Shown here piece by piece: positions 1 to 7,785 of a DNA stretch of 64,000 nt. How positions within the stretch are numbered: position 1 is the first letter of the stretch; each line of letters starts with the position of its first letter. Source of the stretch: Chitinophaga flava (GTDB lineage Bacteria > Bacteroidota > Bacteroidia > Chitinophagales > Chitinophagaceae); the NCBI RefSeq assembly GCF_003308995.1, contig NZ_QFFJ01000001.1, positions 1,922,001 through 1,986,000 on the forward strand. The letters run 5' to 3'. The notes beneath the pieces are model-generated. The model saw only the letters and a list, made by a program, of their open reading frames with translations, ran no database searches and had not been told where the DNA came from. The translations under genes were made by a program, and so were the position numbers.

Positions 1-651
1 ATAGATATAGGAATCAGAAAACAATTTGGTAGTAGTAAGGCAGCATTGACAACTAATGGAACGTTGGATATTTTCTTTTTTGAAGATAATAACAGCAACT
101 ATTTATTTGACCCTGGTGAGCATCCGGCAAGAAATGTAATGGTACGGATCAATCAGGAGGTTTTTGTTACCGGTAATGAAGGACGGATCACGTTTAAAAA
201 CCTACCCAATGGTCCTGCAAAGATCTCCATATTATCTGCAGGGGGCTACTTTGCAAGCGACAGCATCATATCGGTGAATGGTAAAACACAGATACAAATT
301 CCTTTACACAAAATAGGGGTAATTCAAGGGCATGTAATGCTGGAAAAAGAATCATTAAGTTATAGTACAGATGAAAGTGTAGCAGCAATAACCATTACGG
401 CGAAAGACCCTACAGGAAGGATATTTGTGGCACGCACCAACGAAAATGGCATCTTTACATTATATGCTCCTTCCAATACTTATACCATTACTGTTGATCC
501 CCAAGGTTTGCCTGAAAAGTATCAGTATATAGAACCTCCACAGCAAATTACATTAACCACCAGCACTCCTGTAAAAATAGGGTTGCGTATACAGGTGCAA
601 AAACGCCCGGTGAAAGTGAAGAAATTTGGGAGCAGTACCGCAAAAAATTAG
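1..651 (+). CDS. C-terminal end of a large repeat-containing surface protein (partial)
   Basis: The reading frame is open from base 1 with no stop, so the gene begins upstream and only the last 216 residues are visible. A segment resembling an SdrD-B-like or carboxypeptidase-regulatory beta-sandwich is seen: an acidic D-N-N motif and D-x-G-E near residues 25-40, then a second sandwich ending near residue 190. The visible start contains IGIRKQFGSS and the end contains a similar IGLRIQ...KKFGSS, so the protein is probably built of repeated units joined by this linker. No T9SS domain or membrane anchor is seen at the C terminus. An adhesin-like or outer-membrane structural role is inferred; no enzyme signature is visible. 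Confidence 0.6.
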   Translation: MDIGIRKQFGSSKAALTTNGTLDIFFFEDNNSNYLFDPGEHPARNVMVRINQEVFVTGNEGRITFKNLPNGPAKISILSAGGYFASDSIISVNGKTQIQIPLHKIGVIQGHVMLEKESLSYSTDESVAAITITAKDPTGRIFVARTNENGIFTLYAPSNTYTITVDPQGLPEKYQYIEPPQQITLTTSTPVKIGLRIQVQKRPVKVKKFGSSTAKN

Positions 652-713
652 GGGAGAAGCAAAAAAGCTGCAGCTATGTTCCCACAGCTGCAGCTTCTCA
701 CGAAACAAAAAAT

Positions 714-1541
714 CTATTTCTGGAAAAAGAGTTTTTTGGGAGCTTCGGCAGTGAGCTCGCATCGGAGCGTAGCGCCGCTGGTGATCAGTTTGGTGATTTC
801 GCCGGCTCCTTCCAGTACCGTACAAACGCTGAAATGTTCGTCTTCGATACGGGAAACCACGATTTTACCAACTGTTTTCTTACGGGTGATCTTTTTACCA
901 TCCACATTCACTTCTACCGATTCATACACTTTAAACTCATCCCCTTCTCTCAATTCCACGGCTTTACCTGCGGAAAGCAGTACTTTGACCGCATCTCCAT
1001 AGGCGTTCTTCTCCTCAATGGAGGCGATGGAAGCCATCAGCTTGAAATTATCCTTTACAAATTTATCCAGGCGGCCACGGGTACCGAGTAAGGCATCGTT
1101 AAAAGCGTTTTTTCCTTTGCCTGTATTGGCGAAGTTGCCGGCAGCTATCAGCTCACCAGAATTAACGTCCATCACTTTTACATTGAAGATGATCTCCGTT
1201 TGCGAGGTTACGGTAGTACCCAGCACCGGCAGTTTGGACTGTTTCTGGTCCTCCATGACACTCACCACGTTGCCTACCAGCAGGTACTGGGCCTTCAGTT
1301 CCTTCATGGCAGTCAGCTGCGCATTTTCAGACGACTGGCCCTTTACCTGGTCGATGGCTTCCCGTTCTACAAAATCAAACCGTTTGGCACGCAGGAAAGC
1401 ATCTTCCACTGCATTCCGGATCGCAGCCTGGTGGCCGGTGCTGTCACTGCCTTTGAATACAATACCAATGAGCGGCTTGGTTTGACCAAAGGCACAGGAG
1501 GCCAGGAGTAATGCTGCAGCTGTAATAATATTCTTCTTCAT
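714..1541 (-). CDS. CsgG-like secreted/lipoprotein-type protein
   Basis: 275 residues from the chosen ATG. Ten further in-frame residues lie upstream, but MKKN at 1541 is followed directly by a signal peptide ending in ASCAFGQ, so it is the better start. After the signal come a periplasmic alpha/beta segment with GIVFKGSD, then FDFVEREAIDQV and YLLVGNVVSV, which match the pattern of CsgG/LpoB-like proteins (curli secretion channel and PBP activator superfamily). No other curli genes are adjacent, so a curli role cannot be claimed. The C-terminal ~80 residues are predicted beta-rich. It lies alone, with its upstream side facing the 1542-2052 gap. Confidence 0.6.
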   Translation of the reverse strand: MKKNIITAAALLLASCAFGQTKPLIGIVFKGSDSTGHQAAIRNAVEDAFLRAKRFDFVEREAIDQVKGQSSENAQLTAMKELKAQYLLVGNVVSVMEDQKQSKLPVLGTTVTSQTEIIFNVKVMDVNSGELIAAGNFANTGKGKNAFNDALLGTRGRLDKFVKDNFKLMASIASIEEKNAYGDAVKVLLSAGKAVELREGDEFKVYESVEVNVDGKKITRKKTVGKIVVSRIEDEHFSVCTVLEGAGEITKLITSGATLRCELTAEAPKKLFFQK

Positions 1542-2052
1542 ATCAGATTGGACCGGAGGCTTTATTGTCATCCGGATTTGTTGGCTATAAGTTTTTCTGG
1601 CTCAAATTTAGTCAAAAACGTATATACTACGCAGTTATTATGTCTACCGGCAATTGTACCGGAAACAAACTGAATTTTAACAAGGTTTTAAGCATTCCGG
1701 GCCTTCCAGCTTCAACAGCCCCATCCGGCACAAAAATTCCTTTTTCCTGAACCGGAATATTCATTAGCGGTTTGTAAACAACATTGGGTTCACGTTGTTT
1801 TAAAAAACAGACAGGTCCAAAAAGACAGATCGCTACAAAGCTTCAGCCCGTCAGTAAAAGTTAGCTATCCATACTAAATTTTATTTTACAATATTCTCAA
1901 AAAAAACTAAATTAGAAGAAGTGTTGATGTATAAACACAATATGATACATCATCACTAAGAGAAGCAAAAAACAACCCCATCCCTTCCGAAAGCAATCAT
2001 ACCCCAAGTCATACCAGGAGTAACGTAAGGACATAACTAAAACCCCCATCTT
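1542..2052. other. Intergenic region upstream of the aminocyclitol operon
   Basis: About 510 bases with no convincing gene. A 61-codon open frame at 1565-1750 has low-complexity content and no family resemblance. AAACAAC (1776-1782) and GTTGTTT (1794-1800) form a short inverted repeat, and a much stronger one lies at 1921-1956 (listed separately). The stretch 1861-1980 is AT-rich and probably holds the promoter of the operon starting at 2053, but I see no clean TAnnTTTG element. Confidence 0.6.
1921..1956. promoter_or_regulatory. Inverted repeat, putative operator of the aminocyclitol operon
   Basis: GTGTTGATGTAT (1921-1932) and ATACATCATCAC (1945-1956) are inverted copies matching at 11 of 12 positions, separated by 12 bases. 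The centre lies about 115 bases before the ATG at 2053. The symmetry and the position in an AT-rich gap suggest a binding site for a dimeric regulator. A leader-RNA hairpin is the alternative. No regulator gene is encoded in the operon. Confidence 0.45.
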
Positions 2053-3081
2053 ATGATAGACCCTCAATTATCAGACTATCCCCAGGCACTCTATATTGAG
2101 CTTACCGACAGATGTAATCTGAGTTGCCCTATGTGCCGCTCTGCCGGCTTCAAAGGAGATGTATTACCTTTTGACATGTACCTCGACATCGCGAAGAATC
2201 TCTTTCCGCATGCTAAATTTATTGATCTCCGTGGATGGGGAGAGAGCACGCTTCTGAAGAACTTCGATGACTACCTGGATGTAGCGCTGAGTTATAAAAA
2301 GCGGATCAAATTGATTACCAACGGCACTGTCAACCGGCCCTCACTCTGGGAAAAGCTGGGCCGTGAAGGTGTACTGGTAGGTATCTCCTTCGATGCTGCC
2401 GATGAAGTGACATTCGAACACATCAGAGGCGGCGCCTCCATGACCAGGGTTCTTCAGAACATGGAAATACTGAAGGATGCGCTACTGAGCAATGATCATA
2501 AAGTAGCTGACAACCTCTACTTCTGCATCACTGCAAGTGGTGACAATATTCATCAGCTACGTGAGATTGTAAAACTGGGAATGCAATTCGGCATCACACA
2601 TTTTAAGATGGAACCCCTGAAAACCACACCGGAAGACCCTTCCAACCTCATCCATCATGCCCAGCAGGTCAACCATTCCATTGCTCAGCTAACACAACTC
2701 GTGAAAGAGCATCCCTATCTGAAAATAGAATATTCTGCCTCTTTGCTCCACGAAAACACCAACGTACAGAAGGTTAAAAAATTCTGCATCCACCCATTCA
2801 CCTATTTATATATTAACTCAAAAGGCGGACTGGGCTTCTGTGACCACCTCAATGGTGTTGCTGAATTTGTTTGGGGACAATGGCAGGGAGAAAATGGCTT
2901 CAGATCATTCTGGCAGGGAGAAAAAATGAAACGTCTCCGGGAAGAGCATCTCCTGGCCTTAAACGGAGGATATATCTCCAGCTGCGCCGATTGTAACTGG
3001 TGCTACGAAAGAAGGTATGCTGACCTCGAATACCTGATCGATGAGAACTGGATAAATTACAGTGAAATTATTACCCAATGA
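2053..3081 (+). CDS. Radical SAM/SPASM enzyme, possible BtrN-like aminocyclitol dehydrogenase
   Basis: 342 residues. The radical SAM motif CxxxCxxC is at C21, C25 and C28, with a GWGE motif at 61-64 in the place of the usual GGE-type SAM contact. The C-terminal part carries C245, C263 and C311-x2-C314-x2-C317, a twitch/SPASM-like layout for an auxiliary iron-sulfur cluster. BtrN of the butirosin pathway is a radical SAM dehydrogenase with one auxiliary cluster that oxidises 2-deoxy-scyllo-inosamine. First place in an operon with DOI-synthase-like and DOI-aminotransferase-like genes makes the same role a reasonable inference. It is longer than BtrN (about 250 residues), so another reaction (epimerisation, deoxygenation) is possible. 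It overlaps the next gene by ATGA. Confidence 0.75.
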   Translation: MIDPQLSDYPQALYIELTDRCNLSCPMCRSAGFKGDVLPFDMYLDIAKNLFPHAKFIDLRGWGESTLLKNFDDYLDVALSYKKRIKLITNGTVNRPSLWEKLGREGVLVGISFDAADEVTFEHIRGGASMTRVLQNMEILKDALLSNDHKVADNLYFCITASGDNIHQLREIVKLGMQFGITHFKMEPLKTTPEDPSNLIHHAQQVNHSIAQLTQLVKEHPYLKIEYSASLLHENTNVQKVKKFCIHPFTYLYINSKGGLGFCDHLNGVAEFVWGQWQGENGFRSFWQGEKMKRLREEHLLALNGGYISSCADCNWCYERRYADLEYLIDENWINYSEIITQ

Positions 3082-3911
3082 TTAACACCCTGATAACCCC
3101 CTGGGAAGACCAGTTCTATGACCCTGCCCTGTTTGACGCCGCAGCCGGCGATGCTTATTCTGACGAGGCAGAAGAGCTATATTTCGACCTTATTGGCAAC
3201 ACACCCCGGAAAATAATCGAATATGGCTGCGGTACAGGCCGTGTCATCCTCAAGCTGGCAGACAAAGGCCATACCGTCACCGGTGTCGACATCTCCGAAA
3301 GCATGCTCACTCACCTGGACAAAAAGATCGATGATCTTCCTCCGGATACCCGGCGCCGTATAAAAACAATCTGTGCCAATGGCACTGAAGCCGTCATAAA
3401 AGACAGTCATCATATTGCGATAGCAGTGGATGATTTTCTTACGCACTTTCTTGATGAAGAACGCGTATTATATATTTTCCGGCAAATAGCTACCAGCATT
3501 GATTCTGATGGCTGCTTTATCACAGATCTCAGAATACGGGATACGGATAAGCTCCGCCAGGCACAACATACCTACCCGAAAAATATCTATACCTACGGCA
3601 TTGTACACGGTGTTCATACAGACAAAGGCACGTTTTCGGCATCCATGAAGTATTGGGAGGACTACGACACAGCGTCCGGCATCCTTTGTTCACACCAGAC
3701 CTTCGATTTTATCCGCGGGAATGGAGAAGTGGAAAAGACTGTTTATAAAACGCTTCGACAGAAATTATTTACACAGCAGGAGCTGGTAACATTTGCAGGG
3801 ATGGCCGGGTTTGATCTCCGGCAGTTCATTCCATTCGACCGGCAAAAAGACAGCAATGCAGGCATCTACGTCTTTCAGCTTAAAGATTCTTTCCAACATC
3901 ATCGGCAATGA
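3078..3911 (+). CDS. SAM-dependent class I methyltransferase
   Basis: 277 residues. Motif I is IIEYGCGTGR (about residues 46-55), followed by VTGVDISESML, the typical acidic residue at the end of strand 2, so the Rossmann methyltransferase fold is clear. The C-terminal half contains the beta-rich part seen in small-molecule N- or O-methyltransferases. It starts inside the stop codon of the radical SAM gene and ends inside the start of the deacetylase gene (ATGA at both ends), so translation is probably coupled. In this context methylation of an aminocyclitol or amino sugar is inferred. It does not look like a 16S rRNA resistance methyltransferase, but that is not excluded by sequence reading alone. 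Confidence 0.8.
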   Translation: MINTLITPWEDQFYDPALFDAAAGDAYSDEAEELYFDLIGNTPRKIIEYGCGTGRVILKLADKGHTVTGVDISESMLTHLDKKIDDLPPDTRRRIKTICANGTEAVIKDSHHIAIAVDDFLTHFLDEERVLYIFRQIATSIDSDGCFITDLRIRDTDKLRQAQHTYPKNIYTYGIVHGVHTDKGTFSASMKYWEDYDTASGILCSHQTFDFIRGNGEVEKTVYKTLRQKLFTQQELVTFAGMAGFDLRQFIPFDRQKDSNAGIYVFQLKDSFQHHRQ

Positions 3912-4603
3912 GCACACTGATCCTGGAACCCCATTTTGATGATACCGCCTATTCAATGGCAGGGCTGCTGCTTTCTGGTGTTATATCAGCAGACACCACG
4001 ATTGTCACTATTTTCTCCAGAAGCGCCTTTGCGCCCTATTCCGCCCTGTCAGACACCGAGAAGATATCTGCTTTAAGATATACAGAACATAAACATTTCT
4101 GTAAAAAAATAGCTGTCAGGGCACATGTACTTGAGTATGATGAAGCGCTGCTGAGAGGATGGTCTATCAGCAATATCTTCGATCATACCTGTGATATTGA
4201 CCATGAAAAGCAGCTAAAACAGCGCATCTCCAGCGATCTCGCCATGCTAAACGAAACGCTGAGGCCTGCAGAGGTTTATTCCCCATTGGGCATTTGCGGC
4301 CACATCGATCATATACTGGTACGGCAATGTGCTGAACAGGTTTTCCCTTTGAAGATAAAATACTATGAAGAACTTCCCTACGCCGGAGAAATCCGCCAGG
4401 AGGAATATACCCACTGGATCAGCAAACTAACCAAAGATCTGTATCCACAAATCAACACTGATATCAGTGTACTGGAGCAGCGTTTATCTCTGCTCCGTTT
4501 TTACAGATCGCAGGTGACAGAAAAGGATATTACTTCCGTCCGGAAATACATGAACATGCATCAGGGAGAAAGATTCTGGTCAAAAACAAACATGGGCATA
4601 TGA
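3908..4603 (+). CDS. PIG-L/LmbE family N-deacetylase
   Basis: 231 residues. The PHxDD zinc motif is at residues 8-12 (PHFDD) and the downstream HxxH at H132 and H135 (GHIDH). These correspond to the zinc ligands and general base of MshB-type deacetylases. PIG-L enzymes remove acetyl groups from N-acetylglucosaminyl conjugates. In butirosin and neomycin synthesis a member of this family (BtrD/NeoL) deacetylates 2'-N-acetylparomamine. The equivalent step is inferred here because the neighbours encode a glycosyltransferase and aminocyclitol enzymes. ATGA overlaps on both sides. Confidence 0.8.
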   Translation: MSTLILEPHFDDTAYSMAGLLLSGVISADTTIVTIFSRSAFAPYSALSDTEKISALRYTEHKHFCKKIAVRAHVLEYDEALLRGWSISNIFDHTCDIDHEKQLKQRISSDLAMLNETLRPAEVYSPLGICGHIDHILVRQCAEQVFPLKIKYYEELPYAGEIRQEEYTHWISKLTKDLYPQINTDISVLEQRLSLLRFYRSQVTEKDITSVRKYMNMHQGERFWSKTNMGI

Positions 4604-5358
4604 ATAAGGAAATCTGTGTGATAACATTTACGGTTGACAGAGTGGACGCTCTTATTCGCTGTATAAAGAGTGTTTTATTACAGGAGATTCCTGTACGACA
4701 TATTGTTTTTTCAGAGAACTATGCACAGTTGATGGAAGATAAACGACTGGATTTTTGCAGAGATACCACTGATTTTTTTCTGTTGGAAGGAGTTCCTCAT
4801 CGCGGGCCTTCTTCTCCGCGGATGGCCGCTCTGCGTCAGCATGCGTTATCCGCCGTTTCAGAGCGGTATGTATGTTTTCTGGATGATGATAATGAAATGG
4901 AGTCCGGTCATCTTAACAGCCTTATGGCTGTCATGGAACGGCAGCAGGTATTCGCCGCCTATTCCTGGAGATCATTGTTATACAACGATGGTAGCCAGTT
5001 TGATGGCATGTCGTATCCCTGGCATAGTGATGAGCAGGAAGCATACAAAAGATGGCAGTGGTGTGTGGAAGCCGGTGTAATGGTACAGGGGCAGCCTGTC
5101 ATGCGCGACGGGCCTGTAGCTGTTCCGGACCCTATGCGGCTGGCCACCGTTGATATGAACGAATGGCTTTTTGACACCGCCGTACTGAAGCAGATAGGAT
5201 TGGACTTTGATTTCAGCGAACACGATCTGATCAACCGGGTGGGAGAAGATGATAAACTATTTGCCCGTATTCAGTCACTCCACCTGCCTATCGCAGGATC
5301 GGGAATGGCCACCATCCGGTATTACCTGGGAGGTGTTTCTAACTATCGTATTAATTAA
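4600..5358 (+). CDS. Family 2-like glycosyltransferase
   Basis: 252 residues with a GT-A Rossmann start (ICVITFTVDRVDALIRCIKS) and a DxD-type nucleotide-sugar/metal site, FLDDDN, at about residues 93-98. A conserved-looking acidic GEDDKLFAR lies near the C terminus, in the region of the GT2 catalytic base. No membrane segment is seen. Classical 2-deoxystreptamine pathways use a GT-B (GT4) enzyme such as BtrM, so a GT-A enzyme would be a non-homologous replacement. It probably attaches the amino sugar that the PIG-L enzyme then deacetylates; this is inference from gene order. Confidence 0.75.
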   Translation: MNKEICVITFTVDRVDALIRCIKSVLLQEIPVRHIVFSENYAQLMEDKRLDFCRDTTDFFLLEGVPHRGPSSPRMAALRQHALSAVSERYVCFLDDDNEMESGHLNSLMAVMERQQVFAAYSWRSLLYNDGSQFDGMSYPWHSDEQEAYKRWQWCVEAGVMVQGQPVMRDGPVAVPDPMRLATVDMNEWLFDTAVLKQIGLDFDFSEHDLINRVGEDDKLFARIQSLHLPIAGSGMATIRYYLGGVSNYRIN

Positions 5359-5364
5359 CCATTC

Positions 5365-6621
5365 ATGCAGATGGAACAACTAGCTATCCACGGAGGTAAA
5401 CCAGTAAGGCAGCAGGCATGGCCCCGGTGGCCGGCTTCCAGCCCTGCGCTGGAAGAAGAAGTAATGCAATGCCTGCGCAGCCAGCGATGGACAGTCAGCG
5501 GATTTTACCAGGACCAGCCCTCCTATGAAGAAAAATTTGCCCGCGCATTTGCAGACTTTAACAATGCCGCCTTCTGTATTCCAACGGCCAATGGCACGGC
5601 TGCGCTCCTCTGTTCACTTCAGGCACTGGGCATAGGCCCTGATGATGAAGTGATCGTACCCGGGCTTACATGGGTGGCCTGCGCCATCACGGTGGCCTCG
5701 CTGAATGCCATTCCCGTAATGGTCGATGTAGATCAGCATACCCTTTGTCTCTCACCGCAAAAAGTAGAAGCAGCGATAACAGAGCGTACCAAAGCTATTA
5801 TGGTAGTGCATCTCTACAGTGCTGTTGCCGACATGGGCGCTTTGCTCCACATCAGTGAAAAATACAATATCCCGATTATTGAAGACTGCGCACAGGCACA
5901 TGGCGCCACCTGGCAGGGAAAACGGGTAGGCACAATAGGGGCAGTAGGAGCATTCAGCATGCAGCAAGGGAAAATACTGACCTCCGGCGAAGGGGGCGCT
6001 GTTGTTACCAACGATCAGACACTGGCAGATAAGATATACAGCATACGTACCAACGCAAGAAAAAAAATGAACGGCAAACCCAGCACGGGCTACATGGAAC
6101 TCGAAGACGCCGGCGACAGCTTTGCCTCCAACTATTGCCTGAGTGAAATTTCATGCGCTATCTTATTCAACAAACTGCAATCACTGGATCAGGAGAATGA
6201 GATCAGAAACAATAATCGGCATTTGCTCAGACAGCTGCTGGGTAATGTAGAAGGAGTAAGCATGACAGACAGCGCACCCGGCACCACCAGCGTCTCCACC
6301 TACCACCTTCCGCTCAGAATAAACCGCTCTCACTTCGGAAACATAACGATAAAAGCCTTATGCGAAATGCTCAGTGCAGAACTGGGCATCTGGATTCATC
6401 AGCCTTATATTCCACTGAATAAACACCCTTTGTATGTAACGGATGATCCGCGGTTTGCCGCCCGCAGGGAACAGCTGAATCCTTCCAGATACCAGCTACC
6501 CGGCTGTTGGGAAGTATATAATACCCATTTGCTGCTTCATCATTCCATGCTACTGGGGAATGAAGAGGATATCAACGATATAGTAAATAGTATTAAAAAA
6601 ATAAAAACCATCGTGCAATGA
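5365..6621 (+). CDS. DegT/DnrJ/EryC1 aminotransferase, 2-deoxy-scyllo-inosose type
   Basis: 418 residues. Fold-type I PLP enzyme: EDCAQAHG at 173-180 (PLP-phosphate and ring contacts) and SMQQGKILTSGEGG, with the PLP lysine at K203. The QQGK version of the lysine motif, the N-terminal WPRWP...RWTVSG and the FADFNN segment resemble, from memory, the L-glutamine:2-deoxy-scyllo-inosose aminotransferases BtrR/NeoB/StsC rather than sugar aminotransferases, which usually have SFHPTK-like motifs. Such enzymes can act twice in 2-deoxystreptamine synthesis. A second ATG six bases in (5371) could also be the start. It overlaps the cyclase gene by ATGA, which supports a shared pathway. Confidence 0.85.
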   Translation: MQMEQLAIHGGKPVRQQAWPRWPASSPALEEEVMQCLRSQRWTVSGFYQDQPSYEEKFARAFADFNNAAFCIPTANGTAALLCSLQALGIGPDDEVIVPGLTWVACAITVASLNAIPVMVDVDQHTLCLSPQKVEAAITERTKAIMVVHLYSAVADMGALLHISEKYNIPIIEDCAQAHGATWQGKRVGTIGAVGAFSMQQGKILTSGEGGAVVTNDQTLADKIYSIRTNARKKMNGKPSTGYMELEDAGDSFASNYCLSEISCAILFNKLQSLDQENEIRNNNRHLLRQLLGNVEGVSMTDSAPGTTSVSTYHLPLRINRSHFGNITIKALCEMLSAELGIWIHQPYIPLNKHPLYVTDDPRFAARREQLNPSRYQLPGCWEVYNTHLLLHHSMLLGNEEDINDIVNSIKKIKTIVQ

Positions 6622-7769
6622 ACATATCCACCATTGCTGATCCGGGAACCAGGACAATCACCTTTCCCTTTGGCAACGCCGAAACAACCATCAGGCTTGG
6701 TCATGAGATCCTGGCAGACGAACTTAAAATGATAACAACCTATTGTACCGAAGCCATCATCATAGCTGACCAGTATGTAAATGAACTATGGTACAATGAA
6801 GTGTATGCGATTCTTTCTGCCATACTACCTGTTCGGATATACGCTATCGATGCAACCGAAAAGGAGAAAACACTTTCCACTGTTTCCCGGCTGCTGGAAG
6901 CCATCATGGCCACTGCCCCCTCACGCTCCTGCGCCATCATCTCTTTTGGTGGAGGCCTTACCGGTAATGTAGCAGGGGTCATATCAGGCTTGTTATTCAG
7001 AGGTGTTCAGCTGATACATATTCCTACTACCCTGCTCGCGATGTCAGATGCGATACTTTCCCAGAAACAGGCTGTCAACGGTCCCGTTTCCAAAAACAGC
7101 TTCGGCCTCTATCACAAAGCGGCACTCAATATTATCGACATCAAGTATCTCGCCACCCTGGACCTGTTACATCTTCATGGTGGAATTATTGAAATTGTCA
7201 AGAACTGCCTGGCCTTTGATCCACACGCTATTGTTGACCTGTCTAATATTTTGCAATCACCTCTGGTACCCGGAAAACTCATGAAGCTGGTAGAAATGGG
7301 GATTCTGCAAAAACGGGGATTACTGCAACAAGACCCTCATGAGAAAGAAATCGGTATCATCCTGGAATATGGCCATACTGTTGGCCACAGCCTGGAACTG
7401 AATACCCATCAGCTTTTCCATGGTCAGGCTGTAGGACTGGGCATGCTGGCAGCAGCATACATCGCACAACGCAGAGGATGGATAAGTGAAGCAGCGGTGA
7501 TACAACACGTAGAACTGCTGCGGCTCTGTGAATGCCCTTTACGGATTGCCGCACAAACAGATATTGAAAAGGTAATGCAGTCGGTGAAATCAGATAATAA
7601 AAAAGGAAAAATCATGCACACACCTGAAGAAACGCCTATGGTACTACTGGACAGTATCGGATCGGTAAAGGTGAACCAGGGAAGTTATCTGGTGCCTGTG
7701 CATTTAGCCGAAATAGCCGATGCGCTGTCGGTTTTAAAGACGGATTACTTTGAAACACTTTCCCGGTAA
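6618..7769 (+). CDS. Sugar phosphate cyclase, 2-deoxy-scyllo-inosose synthase-like
   Basis: 383 residues of the dehydroquinate synthase superfamily. GGGLTGNVAG (111-120) is the form I remember from 2-deoxy-scyllo-inosose (DOI) synthases such as BtrC. Dehydroquinate synthases usually read GGGVVGDLAG. The three metal ligands are present at E192, H253 (EYGHTVGH) and H268 (FHGQA), with spacing close to BtrC E184/H247/H263, and K150 in SQKQAVN fits the active-site lysine. DOI synthase turns glucose 6-phosphate into DOI, the first step to 2-deoxystreptamine. Its neighbour encodes the matching aminotransferase. The HGE motif reads HGQ here (Q270). A valiolone-type cyclase is the main alternative; a housekeeping AroB is unlikely in this setting. 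Confidence 0.85.
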   Translation: MNISTIADPGTRTITFPFGNAETTIRLGHEILADELKMITTYCTEAIIIADQYVNELWYNEVYAILSAILPVRIYAIDATEKEKTLSTVSRLLEAIMATAPSRSCAIISFGGGLTGNVAGVISGLLFRGVQLIHIPTTLLAMSDAILSQKQAVNGPVSKNSFGLYHKAALNIIDIKYLATLDLLHLHGGIIEIVKNCLAFDPHAIVDLSNILQSPLVPGKLMKLVEMGILQKRGLLQQDPHEKEIGIILEYGHTVGHSLELNTHQLFHGQAVGLGMLAAAYIAQRRGWISEAAVIQHVELLRLCECPLRIAAQTDIEKVMQSVKSDNKKGKIMHTPEETPMVLLDSIGSVKVNQGSYLVPVHLAEIADALSVLKTDYFETLSR

Positions 7770-7785
7770 CCAGCTTATCAGTACT

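Noticed and set aside
1565..1750. 61-codon gene in the gap before the aminocyclitol operon
   Set aside because: No signal peptide, domain or conserved composition; it overlaps the upstream region of the CsgG-like gene.
6618..7769. Housekeeping 3-dehydroquinate synthase (aroB)
   Set aside because: The glycine loop is of the DOI-synthase type, and it overlaps a DOI-type aminotransferase gene within a secondary-metabolite operon; no shikimate gene is near.
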